Source: Rhexocercosporidium sp. MPI-PUGE-AT-0058 (Eukaryota; Ascomycota; Leotiomycetes; Helotiales). From it: a stretch of 64,000 nucleotides of DNA. This document shows, in pieces, positions 49,375 to 61,255 of the stretch (the first letter of the stretch is position 1; the number at the start of each line of letters is the position of its first letter). The stretch lies in contig JAGTJL010000003.1 of the NCBI GenBank assembly GCA_020746875.1, forward strand, positions 1,302,001-1,366,000. The letters run 5' to 3'. A program made the translations under genes and the position numbers. The notes beneath the pieces were generated by a model. That model was given only the letters and a program-made list of their open reading frames with translations, had not been told where the DNA came from and made no database searches.

Positions 49375-49960
49375 TTAATTTCGAAATTTGTCCCTTTGAC
49401 ACGCTATTCGTAGAAGCTCACAGCAGTGATCTTTTCCGTCGCCTGGATCGTAGTGAGCTCCTACGTCAGTAGCTGGTGCTAGAATGAGATCGAGTGCAAG
49501 CTCTTCCAGCAGGGTCGTAAGTTGAATATGCTGGAGATTGAGGATGTCATTCTGTAGATATTGTTTAAAGAAGTCCAAGCAAATTTCGCTTAGCTCAGGG
49601 GCTTGGATAGACCCTGTGTAGTGTACGGATATGCTATCGGTACCACACTTATTGCTCTTGTGGAGTATAAAATCGATTGGCAGCTGGCGAATTAGTTCAC
49701 AGATATGATGTTTTGATGAAGTGTATGAATTCAAATACAACATTTCGAACATTAAGATGGCAATGTGTTGAAAATAGGCTAGACCATCAAATGAGGAATG
49801 ACATCATGCTAAATCTTGAGATGCTACATTATCGGCACGACAGTAAAGGCATGCATTGCCAAAGATTCTTCGCACTGTGGGGTCACACATGGCGAGAAAC
49901 ATCTGGATGAGCCACTGGTTATGGACCAAGTAGATAGACTGTCACCCATTCGAAGTAAGT
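49375..49960 (-). pseudogene. Fragment of a decayed gene of unknown family
   Basis: A minus frame from about 49905 reads MFLAMCDPTVRRIFGNACLY, CRADNVASQDLA, meets a TGA near 49805, then continues in the same frame as FDGLAYFQHIAILMFEMLYL and runs to 49375 with ELSEICLDFFKQYLQNDILN and TTLLEELALDLILAPATDVG. The single in-frame stop inside otherwise protein-like sequence points to a decayed gene. The family is not certain; the style recalls fungal ankyrin/NLR-type genes. Confidence 0.35.
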
Positions 49961-50044
49961 CATGGATGGTTTCACTGTGTATCAAGTCAATACGGGTACA
50001 TGCCATGATGTTCAGATATAACAATTCCTAGATCCTGGCTGACC

Positions 50045-52466
50045 TCACGATTTTGCTGGAACAATAGTCGCAAGATTTTCGGCACCCTTCTCCCCACTTG
50101 ATGTACTGCGATAACTTGGTGCCCGCGTTATGCCCTTCAAGCTGCTAGCTCTCAACCTGCCCGTGCGTCCGACTTCTGCCCTAACATCCCTCAGAACCTC
50201 CTCTCCCTGGGGCCCGAGCCTTCCCACTTTGGCAGCTAGAAACGTGTTCTCGGCTTGCAGATCTCCCACTTGGGCTCTCAGGATTTCCTTTTCCTTCCTC
50301 AAAATACCGACTTCTGCCCTCACCTCTTCCAACTCCCGCAGCAGCTTGCTTTTCTCATCCTTCTCGAGGGCTTTCTTACGCCTCTCCTCTGCTTTCTTCT
50401 CCTCCTTCTCCTTTTTCTTTTCTAGTTTCTCCACCTCGCGTTTGTATTTTCCCTCCTGCTTCTTCTTTTCTCTCTCATGGCGTTCCTCAGCCTTTCGAAT
50501 AGCCTCTTCTTCCTTCGCACTGTCCTCACCTTTCTTGCTCAATTCCCTCTCTCGAATTTTGTTCAACTTCTCATCTAGTTTTCGCTTCTTCTCTTCCAAC
50601 TTCTGAAGTTCCGGGTCTTGCAAAGCTGTTGCCTTCCTCTGGGCGCCCGAATCTGTAGTTCTGGTCGATAATGCATCGTTACCATTCTCATCATAGTTCT
50701 CCAGCGCAGAGGCAAAACTCCCAACAGAGGAGACACTGCTTATGGAGGAGAGAGAATCACGGCGTAGACTCTCGGCCCGAATGTCTTCAGTAGGGTGTGT
50801 GACATCGTTTGAGATGATGGCAGGTGTATGCGCTGCTATGAAGCCGCCAGCCGCTCCTGCAACTCCAGCCACCATTCCATATAATCCTCCGTTCACATGG
50901 TCTGGGGGGATCTGAGGTTCGCCCAATGTAGCGTGCTGCTCTAAAACCTCAGCAGTTGGCGTTGCGGCTTCTTCTATCCCGGCTAGGTGACCATTTGTTT
51001 GATAGTTATGCAGATCGCGCCCGTAGTCGTGTTTTTGCTTATGATGGCTCTGCAAATATTTGTCCCTATCTTCACCTTCACCTGGTTCAGATTCGCTGTC
51101 ACTTTCAAGCTCGCTGATGTCTTTTCTACAGGCCCACTAGGTAATGGATGAAGTCAGTAATTGCTTTACTGAGGACATTAAAAAAGGAAAAGAAGGACAT
51201 ATCGCAACGAGGCTTAAGACAGGGGGAACCATCAGTACCACCTACATCAAGAAACTTGCTTGCATCCGATACAATACCACCAGGAGTACCTCTCTCTATC
51301 ATAAATCTGGGAACACTGCCTCCAGGATCGCTTCTGGTGATCATGATCCATTCGATAGGGTTGCATTCGCTTTCATCGTCTTCGCGCGGAACGTCCATGT
51401 TCTCACCCTTTGCATCAGAACCTCTTGACATGTCAAATGATATTGTTTTGCCTCTGGCTCTCGTCTCGCCCTGGGCCTGCTCGTGGTTGGAGGCTTCTAT
51501 GTTGTCCGTGGCTGTGATGACATGTTCACCACTTGGAGGAGAGTGACTCTTCTTAGCATTTCGCAGGATCGCATCCCTACTGAGTGTAGATGCGGCCCTG
51601 CTTCGAGTAGCAGGAAGATTGGTTGTGGAGGCGGACTTCTTGGGTGCTTTGTAGATGGGAATTTCCCTTATGAACTCGACCGATTCGTACTGCCCCCTGA
51701 TGTAACCGTCACGAGGAGGGGTATCTGGATGACTGCATGGCCTGGAAATAACCATGAAATGCCTGGGGACGTCCTTGCCGCCTCCCGACTGATCTGAAAG
51801 CGCTTGATCTGAAGTAATGAACATCGTCACAAAATCACGAGGAGTTGTTGGCCCCGGAAATTGAGCTGAAAGAAGATACACTGCAATCAATTAATAATGG
51901 AAGATGATAACAACAGAGAAGGGGAAAATACCTTCCAACTTCCCGACTCCGTCAACTGTCCTGTACTCAATTCGTCTCTCCCCTCCGATTCCTCTAATAT
52001 TCCCCTCGCCAGGGCCGCCAGGGGTCTTCATAGTCTCGGGAAATTCCCTCTCTAACCCTTTCTTCCACTTTGTAAAGCCCAGTCCTTCATGTACACTCCG
52101 TCGAGCAAACCATGATCCCTTACCATCCTTTCCTCCCAACTTATACACACTCATGCCCAAGGGGTTTTCTTTTGCTCCAAGCTTGATTGGCTTCCATTCC
52201 TTCTGCAGAGCTTCCACATCGGAGGGTGGGGGATCCGATCGGGCATGTGAGAGTGATATCTCGGAAGCAGATGATGCAGCAGAGTTTGCGCGCGAGCGTC
52301 CTTCTGGGGAAGCGACTCCTTCGGATACAACCGATATAGGCACGGAGTCTACAAGGAGCTGTCCCTTGCTGAAAGCATCTGACAAGAAAGGTTGGAGGTC
52401 GTCCAAAGGAGCATCGGTAATGTCCAAAGGGCCGAGGGATTTGAGAGCGTCGTGAAGAGCAGCCAT
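50045..52466 (-). CDS. DUF3074 (START-like) protein with charged coiled-coil tail
   Basis: Three exons: 52466-51932, 51880-51246 and 51136-50045, giving 753 residues with in-frame junctions. The N-terminus (MAALHDALKSLGPLDITD) and the block with WFARRSVHEGLGFTKWKKGL, EYRTVDGVGKLEVYLLSAQF and FVTMFITSDQAL are the DUF3074 domain, a fungal member of the START/SRPBCC lipid-binding superfamily, at about residues 60-260. It continues with HFMVISRPCSHPD and NPIEWIMITRSDPGGSVPRF. Exon 3 contains a putative small hydrophobic Gly/Ala segment (GMVAGVAGAAGGFIAA) and a 150-residue Lys/Glu/Arg-rich coiled coil (50600-50180). Lipid binding is inferred from the fold only. The gene is divergent from the SIP3/LAM gene 2.07 kb away. 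Confidence 0.88.
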
Positions 52467-52763
52467 AGTTCGGAGCAAGGCTATCAAGGAATTGTCTCTG
52501 ATCAACTGGTGGTAGGAGATGAATTGGATGTCCCAACATGCACTTGCTTATCCTGCGAATTGTCAACAGCTCTCGCTGGTGCGTGTCGCCACAGAAAGGT
52601 AGCAAAAGAGGCCGAGGTTGAGGTAATGCTGTGCTGTGCTATGCTGTGCCTTACTTTGCTTTGATATGGATGAGAATGCAGAGAGGCGACGTGTGTAGTC
52701 AATGGAAGCATCACAAGGCTGGGTGCTCGTATACCCAGCTATGGAATGGAATGAATGGTACGT

Positions 52764-52790
52764 TATGGTATGGTATGGTATGGTATGGTA
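52764..52790. repeat. (TATGG)n pentanucleotide repeat
   Basis: About five tandem TATGG units within the leader or promoter of the DUF3074 gene. Confidence 0.9.
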
Positions 52791-52920
52791 GGGTGGGTAC
52801 AAGTAGATGTAGATGTAGATATGAACCGTCCGAGATCTGGGCTCTCTTGGCCTCGGTAGGTATTTGCTTGCTATGGCCTTGCTCTGGAGGTCATCGACAT
52901 CATCGCGCGGAGGACGACCT

Positions 52921-52946
52921 AGTCAAGTCAAATCAAGTCAAGTCAA
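52921..52946. repeat. (AAGTC)n pentanucleotide repeat
   Basis: Five imperfect tandem AAGTC units in the same promoter interval. Confidence 0.85.
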
Positions 52947-54539
52947 GCAAGCGAAAAGAAGGAAGGGGAGGGGAGAGTTGGAGGTGAAGGTCCTGTAAAG
53001 TGGAGGCTGCGGGAATGGATTGATGGATGACGTTGAGCGACCGAGGGGCACGCAGCGCAACAAACAGCACGCACGGATATTGCGGCCGGCCATGATTACT
53101 GTACCGGGCTCCTCCGCTTCCTCTGACCAACGCAGTCTCTGTCGCTGGCAGTCAGCCCTTTGCATTTCTGCATCTTGCACTAGGTAGGTAGGTATTGCTG
53201 CAGGTGCTCACTCTAGTTATACCATCTCCTACTTATACGACTATAGCAAGCAGTAAGGCGAAAGAAACGAACAGCGCTTTCAATTGGCTCCCAAACCACG
53301 GAAGTATGTATGCCAAACGAGACGGGACCTTGAGATGCGCAATTCAATTAACGAAATATTATAGTATACAATCCACTATTCTCACTCTATGTTGCACTGG
53401 CAAAGCTCAAGAACTGGGAGCAAAGAGAGGGTAGGGCCGAGAAGAGCCATCCTGATGCCTTGGAGGGAGGTGATGGGATGTGTTTTGAAACGGACTTTTT
53501 GCCACAGAGATCTTGAATAAGTCTTGCCCTTATCGTTAATCAAGAAGGCAAACCACCTGGACTTACCACAGAGTTATGTGAAAACATTTGGAAGAGGCTC
53601 CTCGCTTGCTCTAATAACAAAACGGATCCGCTAGGAAGCCTCAACAAGAACGTATAAATCCAGACGTAGATAGGTGTATCAACTATGAGAGGTTTTAGGT
53701 CACTAAACGAGACTGAAGAGTTATAGGAATGTCAAATTTGAGGCAGTGCCGGATAGTTGCTATACATTGCTATGCATGAACAAGGCTGGATAAGGATTGA
53801 GGAGGCTGGAGCCACGCAAAATGTTTGTTGACACTGTTGAGGGGTCAGATTTCCTTGTGACTTTCTCAACGATGTTGCATTCGCAACTTCTACTTGAAGC
53901 TTACGTGTAGCATTTACCTTTTGGTTATCTAGGGAGCCTTGGCCCGAGCGAACCAATTCTTAGAATCGGTGTATCAACTCTGCTAAAGAATCTCTCCTCC
54001 CAGGTCTTCGAACGTGCAAAAAGGCGCTAGGCATTTTGACCCAGGACACTGACAGTCCACAAGCAGGTGTACCTACAAAGCGAGATAGAAGGGGGGATAA
54101 ATCATTCCCGTCTGTAGCTAGGCAATGTTCCAATTTTTGAGAATCGCTCCTTTCATCTTCAAATGCAATCTGAGTAGATGCGAAGTTGAAGTTGAGGTTG
54201 ATTGCTGGATTCGGTGGGGATGTGTGGCTGGAGCACACGGCAAGGTTGACGTAGGTTTCGGGTTCCAGTCTGCGGGTGGCGGTGCGTATGTCACGTAAGG
54301 CGTGAGGCTGCGCAACCACCACAACCAGACCAGAGGCAGGCTCGGCAGCATCCAGCTCTGCTCTGCCTTGTCAAATCCAGCCAGCGTACATCTTTATCGA
54401 GATTGTTCAAATTACCAGTTCAACTAGACACGAGGGTTTGACCTATCGTTGACCGGTCTTGGACTCCACCTGGACAGTCTGCGATGCTAGTTCTGCGCTG
54501 GCCAACTGCTGTTTGTCAATAGATTTGGGCGGCTTAAGC

Positions 54540-57500
54540 ATGTCGGAATCAGTTGCGCAATCCACCATACCCCAGGCAGCCAGGTCACTGAGCTTGATAC
54601 CGGTCGGATTGAAAGGTCTGTACTTCCACACGAGCACGTTTACAACCATGCGAAGCTGATCCTCTTGTCTGTCAATGCAGAGGCCTCATTAGACAGTCCC
54701 AGTTATCGCGCCACGGCTGTCCATTTCTCCGACCAGGTCGAGATCATCGAGAAATGGCTCGATGCCTATGTCAAATCCATATCCAAGTTGGTACATGATG
54801 TATCCTCGCTTGAGGAGACATTCAATGCCTTCCTCCTCCGGTCGGTCCCTCCACCAAATGTATCCGAAGCTGTGCTGGACCACGACTATACCTTACTGGC
54901 GATGAAGAGATTTGGCGAAGGCTCAAGGGAATGGTGGTCACAAGTCATCTATGGGATGAAGAAGATGGACACCAATATTGTCGAGCCTATAAAAAGCTTC
55001 ATGGCGGGAGAGCACGTCCCCCTAAGCTCTTCTGATGGCAGGAACTGACTTATTTAGGCTGAGGAATTTCAAAGATGCGAGGAGGTATTTGGAACAGTCC
55101 CAAAAGACTTTCGACAACACTTTGGCCAGGTATGTAGGCCAATCGAAAACAAAGGAACCTTCGTCCCTCAGAGAAGATGCATTTCAGGTTCACGAGACAA
55201 GGAAAGCCTATCTGAAAGCTTCACTTGACTTCTGTCTTCTGGCCCCTCAACTTCGCTATACTATCGATAAGCTCTTAATTAGAGTATCCTCGGATCAGTG
55301 GAGAGAGATGAGGCGCTCGAGAGAGAACAGTGGAGCCAGCTTTGCCAGGTGGGGCACTGAGATGGACCGGGTGAGAGGATGGAGCAGGGAAATGGAAGCT
55401 GGCGAAGGTACATTCAGGAGAGAATTGCAGATTGCAAGGCGAGAAATTGCGGAAGCTGCATCACAAGCCTCGAAACCGTCGCGGGAACTGGATGATTACA
55501 ACCTATCTACCGTGGTAAGAATATACACCTCTTACGGCACAGCTTAAATTTGCTAAGCAGACAAACAGGTCAATCTTGGAGTAAAAGGCCCGACATCTGT
55601 CAGTGTACCTCAAGGGAAGGAAGGAGAGCGATCGGAAAAGCAAGGTTGGCTGTTTCTGCGGACCATTTCTGGGAAACCTGCCAGAACAACCTGGGTGCGG
55701 CGATGGTTCTACGTCAAAAATGGTATCTTTGGATGGTTAGTCCAAGGCACACAATCAGGCGGTGTTGAAGAGGGGGAGAAAATTGGTGTCCTGCTCTGCA
55801 ACGTCAAACCTGCCGTGCAAGAAGATCGAAGGTTCTGTTTCGAGGTTCTGACGAAGTCTAAAAAAATTGTCATTCAAGCGGAAACTCAAGGGCAGTTGAT
55901 GGACTGGCTGGAGTCGTTCGAAGTCGCCAAAAAAAAGGCCCTCGAAGCGAGTGCAAACGATAACTACTCTCATCCTGGGGGTTTAGATCCCGCGTTTGCA
56001 ATAACTCCACCTTCCATTCCTGAGTTTGCTGCTAAAACAATAGACGGCCATGTGGCACACGGAAGCGATGACCTTGCTGCTGGGGGCTTTGATAGAGTTG
56101 GAACCCTGCCAATTCCCGGACCTGATATGGGAAGTCTGGCTTCAAGGAGCAGCTTCGATGCCAGTGCTCCTCGTCGGTCTGTCACTACAAGGGAGGACGG
56201 TGAGAGCGGCAGAGATCATGCAGCGAGGATCATGCAGAAACTTGATCTACATCGCAAGACCACGATTACCCAGGCCGACCCACCCCCTGGGCCTTCCCCT
56301 ATGGCCTCTAGTGGTATTGCTAGTCTCATCTCTGCAAGTCATAACATATTACCAGTTTACTCGACGGCTGCTATTCCTCAATTGGGTCCCAATGCCCCTG
56401 CCAAGCCACAAGTATTCCCGCCTCTAAATACTGAGGCTCAAAAAGGAAGCACCTTGGCTCCGGCAACTCTAGCAAACCCGCCGGCGCCGACGAACTTGTC
56501 TAAATCCGCTGTCATTGTTAGCGGGGAGCGAGGCATCGGCGTGGGGAGGAGCGATGCCACGGGTGGAATGCCCTCGGGGATCATGGCCAATCTCTGGGGA
56601 ACAGTAATACATAATCGACTCGAAAAGGGGGAGATCAAATCGCAGGGAGCGAACCCATCTGTCCCCCAAGGTCCTTGCATCAAACCGGTAGAGCCTTCAC
56701 CTCAACTTGGTAATTAAACCCCCTGCTATTCATCCAAGCCTCCTTGTGAATCTCACTGATCTCCTCCTTAGGCGATGAGAACCGTAAACCTAACACAGGA
56801 CCACCCGACGCCACAGCACCAGTCAATTCATCGACTGACGCTGTCACAGTTTCAGCTTTACTCCCTGTCTCGCACAAGAAAGCAATTAGTGTCGATGTTG
56901 AATCTGCACGACTGCAAAGCCACTTTATCCCAAAGCCAGAAGTTTTTCCGAGCAACTATCCCGTTGAACTCAGAACTCAAGAGGCCCAATTTCGCCTGCT
57001 TTTCCCCAATGTGTCAAGAGATGATAAAGTACTACTCGTCTTTCGAGCTGCATGGAATCCAAACGAACAACAAGAGTTCCCAGGCAGGGTTTATGTTACA
57101 CAGCATGACATTTACTTCTACAGTCATCATCTCGGGCTTGTCCTAGTCTCAGGCGTGTCGATGGATAGCATCACAGAAGTAACTGCAGCACCAGGAAAGG
57201 ACTGCGATTTCATATTCTTACATCTACGCGAGGATACCACTTCTGCAGGCTTTACGAGAATTACTATCAAGACCTTCTTAGAGCCGCTTCGCTTACTTCA
57301 ATCCAGGCTAAATTACCTGATAGACATTTCTCAGTCCAAAGAGCCGTTAAGTGGGTGGGTTTTTTCCTAGGCTCTAACAGTTGCTAATTTTGTAAGGTCT
57401 TGAAAACACGATTACAGCATTAATCAAGATGGAAAATGACGATCCTTCTCGGAGTCCAAGCATGGAAAGTTGGGAAGACGTTTCCGTCAATACACCGATC

Positions 57501-59119
57501 GACGATGGTACTCCAGCAGGCCGCAGCCGCAAGGACCGAGATCTTCGAGCAGCAATCCATGTTGAACGGGGTCTTCACCTCGGGCGGGCGAACAAGGAGG
57601 TCACAAAATTCCAGCTACCATCGCAGCCCATCGTTTACGAGCCTCGGGACATGCAGCGGAAGGCCGTTGAAAGGCAATTTGACATCAGCCCCAAAGCTCT
57701 GTTTCATGTCATGTTCGGTGACAAAAGCTCGATTTTTCAACTTCTGTATAATGAGCGCCGGGCACAACGTATTGCACAAGGTCCGTGGATTCCAGTTGAG
57801 GGCGGCCATCTGCGGCGCGACTTTCAATTCCAGATCGACTACGTGGACGTTTTCCGTCGTGCAAGGCAGGCCAATATAGTGGATTACCAGGCCATTGAGG
57901 TAATGAACGACCATATTTGCTACGTTGTCACAGATTTCAAAACGCCTTGGCACCTTCCACATCACAAAGATTTCATGCTTGTCTCGAAGATTGTCATCAC
58001 TCATGTGGCAAAATCCAAGTGCAAATTGGCTATCTATACAAAGGTGGACTGGTCGAAAGCCCCAACGTTCTCTAAAGGACTCGTGGAAAGGCAGGCACTG
58101 GACGACTCTGCATTGGATGCTGATGATCTGGTTGATGTTATTGCAGACCAAGTACGAAAGCTGGGACCGCATAGTAGGACCAAGAAGGCAATCAACATTT
58201 TTGGTCACGTTGGTCAGCAGACATCTGTTTCTTTATTTTCGGCAATAGAGTCTGGGCATCCAAAACGGCCGCAGATCAAGCAACGCACTCTTACCAACAT
58301 GCTCTTTGAGATCATTGGCTCCTTTGGTGAAAGTGCAATCTCATCAGTCATGATGTGGTCATTTGCAGCACTCCGGACACTGTGGAAGATCTCTAGCGCC
58401 CATAGCATCATCTTGACACTTTTGGTGCTTAGTGTACTGGCAAATACATTCTTCACATCGAGGGATACATCAGAGTGGTGGTCAGAGCGAAATGCTGCAA
58501 ATTTCATGACTAGAATTGGGGTAGGACCAAATCCACTCATGGGGAAATCAATCTTTCTGAAGGACCTTGACGATGCTCTGACGGTAGCGCCTCCAGGTCT
58601 CTCGGGAGAGCTGGGAAGCAAGTGGTACGTGGCACAAGAGGCGCGTCATTAGTATGTTGCTAACAAGGCCACAGTTATGACCAATTTAGAGATATTGTCA
58701 ACGTCACTGACATGTATTCCTCCTACCAAACGGCCGGAACATTGTTTTCGGAACGGGCAACTCAATCAACCGCTAGGCGTCTTCGCCGGACTCGGCAGCA
58801 CCTGGGCTCATATCGGCACGATCTTATGATTGCTATTCGGGTAGTCAACAATGTGGAGCAGGAAATGATCAGAGCCGAATGGGAGAATTGGCTTCTCGAT
58901 GAGAATCAACGCTGTCGACAGGTCCAGTTGATGCTTCAGGACGATCGGACGAATAGGAGAGCGAAAGGAGCAGAGACACAACAGGTCCTAGAAATCAGAG
59001 AATGGGAGAGAAGCGGCCGTCTAGAAGAGCTCCGGAAATGGCAGGAGGACTACTGTGGCAGCTGCAGGCTTGAAGAGGACAGATTACTCCAGGAGCGACA
59101 GCAGACAACTTTTAGTTGA
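54540..59119 (+). CDS. SIP3: SIP3/LAM-type BAR-PH-GRAM-VASt lipid-transfer protein
   Basis: Seven exons: 54540-54615, 54681-55011, 55058-55514, 55569-56709, 56772-57350, 57397-58624 and 58675-59119, giving 1418 residues with every junction in frame. Domain order: BAR-like helices (residues about 25-285; FSDQVEIIEKWLDAYV, TRKAYLKASLDFCLLAPQLR), PH domain (about 310-410; GWLFLRTI, WVRRWFYVKNGIFGWLV), a disordered linker, GRAM domain (about 735-850; RLLFPNVSRDDKVLLVF), and the VASt START-like sterol-binding domain (about 960-1130; FHVMFGDKSSIFQLLY, RRDFQFQIDYVDVFRRA). One membrane segment near residue 1200 (HSIILTLLVLSVLANTFF) and a helical tail follow. Yeast SIP3/LAM3 proteins move sterol at ER-plasma membrane contacts. 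The second intron is GC-AG. ATG 54540 is the first in-frame ATG, giving MSESVAQ. Confidence 0.95.
55012..55057 (+). other. GC-AG intron in the SIP3/LAM gene
   Basis: A 46-nt intron starting GCACGT and ending TTTAG with a CTGAC branch-like site. Splicing joins GGA-GA to G-CTG-AGG and gives GELRNFKDARR, the expected BAR-domain wording. The only nearby GT (55016) leaves the downstream frame wrong. Confidence 0.8.
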
Positions 59120-60044
59120 GACAGATAGACAACGAATAATTTCCATCTCTGCTGTCTGAGCAACATAGTCCGGGGTGGTGTACCACTGGAGTACGAAGTT
59201 AGGAAGCCTCAATTCAGCATTGCACAATAGATCAATAAATACCTCGTCCCGTAAATCCAACGGGACTAGACTACACTAGTCAAATATTTTCGAGAGTGCG
59301 CCAAGTTTTCCACCACTCCAAGTACCGACGACTGCCGAGTCTAGTCGTTGACGGCATCCCTTTCCATCCCGGTTGTTTCTCTGGTCTACCCCAGAATATG
59401 CGCGAAGTAGTGAGGAAGGGGAATGTCATTTACCCAGGCGAGCTGCTGGGGTGGAGGGAGACCAGGATCTTACTTCTTCAGGTGCAGGGTTGGGCTTCTT
59501 CGAAGGAGCGATGTCTTTCTACGGCATTTTCCCGGTCGCAGCCTCAATGACAACCAACCTCCTGGCTAATTATTCAGTCATACAGACCATTGATTCGCTA
59601 GCAAATTGTTATCCCGGCGCCAACGAGCAAAGCACGTCGGATCATCTGGCTCTGGGCTTTCTGGAACAAGGCAGATCTAAGAGAGCACTGCGAGCGAGAA
59701 GGATCCGAACGAGGGTCAATGGGAGGGACTTGTACCGTATCGCACCGAGGACCGCTGAACGGTTAAAGCCCCGTTGGTCGTAAGCAGCAGGGGGATAGAT
59801 GGGTGTGGCACTGAGGTGAGGGTGAGTACGAGTGGAGTGTAGATACGCCACAGAAGCAGGACAATACAACCCCAATCAAGGAGGGAGGGAGTTCAATTAA
59901 CGTCGTGCCCGATAAAGGAGGTTGGTTCTGGAAGCAGCTTTTACGCCGAGGCACATACACGCATATATGTGTATGCATGTAGATGCATAGACCTACTGTA
60001 GGCACACATATGAGGCGACCAAAGAGAAAAGAAAGGAAGAAGCA

Positions 60045-60072
60045 GACGACGACGACGACGACGACGACGACG
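60045..60072. repeat. (GAC)n trinucleotide repeat
   Basis: About nine tandem GAC triplets in the upstream region. Confidence 0.9.
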
Positions 60073-60832
60073 AAGAAGAAAACGGAAGATCTAGGGACGC
60101 ATGATCTCGACTCTACTACTTGTACTGCACAGTAACTACTACTTCGTACTAGCTACTCACATGGGCTCATGTCTGTGCAGGGGTGGATGTCTCAGACTTC
60201 TCTCGACCACCCAGCAAGCGAGCAACTTAGACCTAGGTAGACCTAGACGACTACCTCGGTCGGTGGCGGTAGACTAGAGGCTTATGGGAGCATTACAAAG
60301 AAGAATAGACTTTCGACTATGACAGGCACCTATACCTTAGTAGAAGTTAGTAGAAGTACCTAGGTAGAAGTAGATAGTGGGTGGGTAGGTTCTGGTATTG
60401 TACAGGAGGGTGCAAAAAGTGAAGTGTATTGACTGGACTGTACCCTTAGCTACGGTACCTACAGTAGGTCTTACAGCTAGGGCCCTACCCCGAGGTTGCA
60501 TCCCTCTGCGCGCGCGCCCTGTCTCCAGGTCTTCTACTGGATACTGGATCCTTCCTGTAAGGAGACTTTACTTTTACCGGGGGCACCTACAAATAGTACG
60601 AAAGTACGTGGGAACGACAGGAAGTAGTAATTAACCAGGCCTAGACTGGGTACCTGAGGTAGGTAGTAGGTAAGCAGGCAGGCAGGTAGGCAGGCAGGTA
60701 CAAGGTACAGTAGGGACCTGTCTTCAAAGGCCAGCCACACCCACTACCACACTTATTACCACTCACTCCTACTACCACCTCACCTCACCTCGCTCGCCTG
60801 GCCTTCCCTTGGCTTCTGTCCATCCATCCACC

Positions 60833-60857
60833 CATCATCATCATCATCATCATCATC
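60833..60857. repeat. (ATC)n trinucleotide repeat
   Basis: About eight tandem ATC triplets in the leader region. Confidence 0.9.
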
Positions 60858-60979
60858 CCCCGATCCATTTCCATTTCCCGCTCTGCTCCGCGCTACACTA
60901 CACCCCACAACGCTTCAACGAGAGCCTATTGTCCTACTCATCTTCACGGTCATCGACATCGACAGTCGTCTTCCCATCA

Positions 60980-60982
<3 letters not shown>

Positions 60983-61018
<36 letters not shown>

Positions 61019-61035
61019 CTCGCTCTCGCTCTCTC
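60983..61035. repeat. (CT)n then (CGCTCT)n tract
   Basis: A CT dinucleotide run of about 32 bases followed by CGCTCT hexamer copies, about 220 bp before the start of the Zn2Cys6 gene. Such pyrimidine tracts are common just before fungal transcription starts. Confidence 0.9.
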
Positions 61036-61255
61036 TTCCTCTCTCTACTCTACGACTCCCAGCACCATTGTCACGAAAGCCAATCCTGCTCGACATTTCT
61101 CCTCGTTCGATTCCCCCACAATCTATACACGCGACGGTACTGCGCCTGCTCTCCAGTGCGCTCGCTCTACATGAAGGATTCGAGTGGACCAAGTCGCATG
61201 GCGGGGCAGTAAGAGAGCACAGCCAGAGGCCGCCCCCCCCCAAACGGCCGCCGAT

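Larger units (their letters stand above)
52467..54539. promoter_or_regulatory. Divergent intergenic region (DUF3074 / SIP3-LAM)
   Basis: A 2.07-kb region between two start codons. It contains a TATGG pentamer run and an AAGTC pentamer run on the DUF3074 side. The part from 53250 to 54500 has only arbitrary short frames (120 codons at most). No gene is supported. Confidence 0.5.
59120..61255. promoter_or_regulatory. Upstream region and leader of the Zn2Cys6 gene
   Basis: The first part is the SIP3/LAM 3' region. From about 60000 the sequence is full of short repeats: (GAC)n, GTAGAAGTA/CCTAGGTAG-type motifs, GGCAGGCAGGTAG copies near 60674-60700, an ATC run and a long CT tract just upstream of ATG 61256. 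These look like a long transcribed leader and promoter. Frames here such as 59373-59783 or 60809-61174 are not supported as genes. Confidence 0.55.

Noticed and set aside
50130..50606. 158-codon plus-strand Ser/Phe-rich frame
   Set aside because: It is the mirror of the Lys/Glu-rich coiled coil of the DUF3074 gene on the minus strand.
54961..55060. Apparent frameshift in the SIP3/LAM gene
   Set aside because: A GC-AG intron explains the frame change exactly and restores the conserved wording, so no lesion needs to be assumed.
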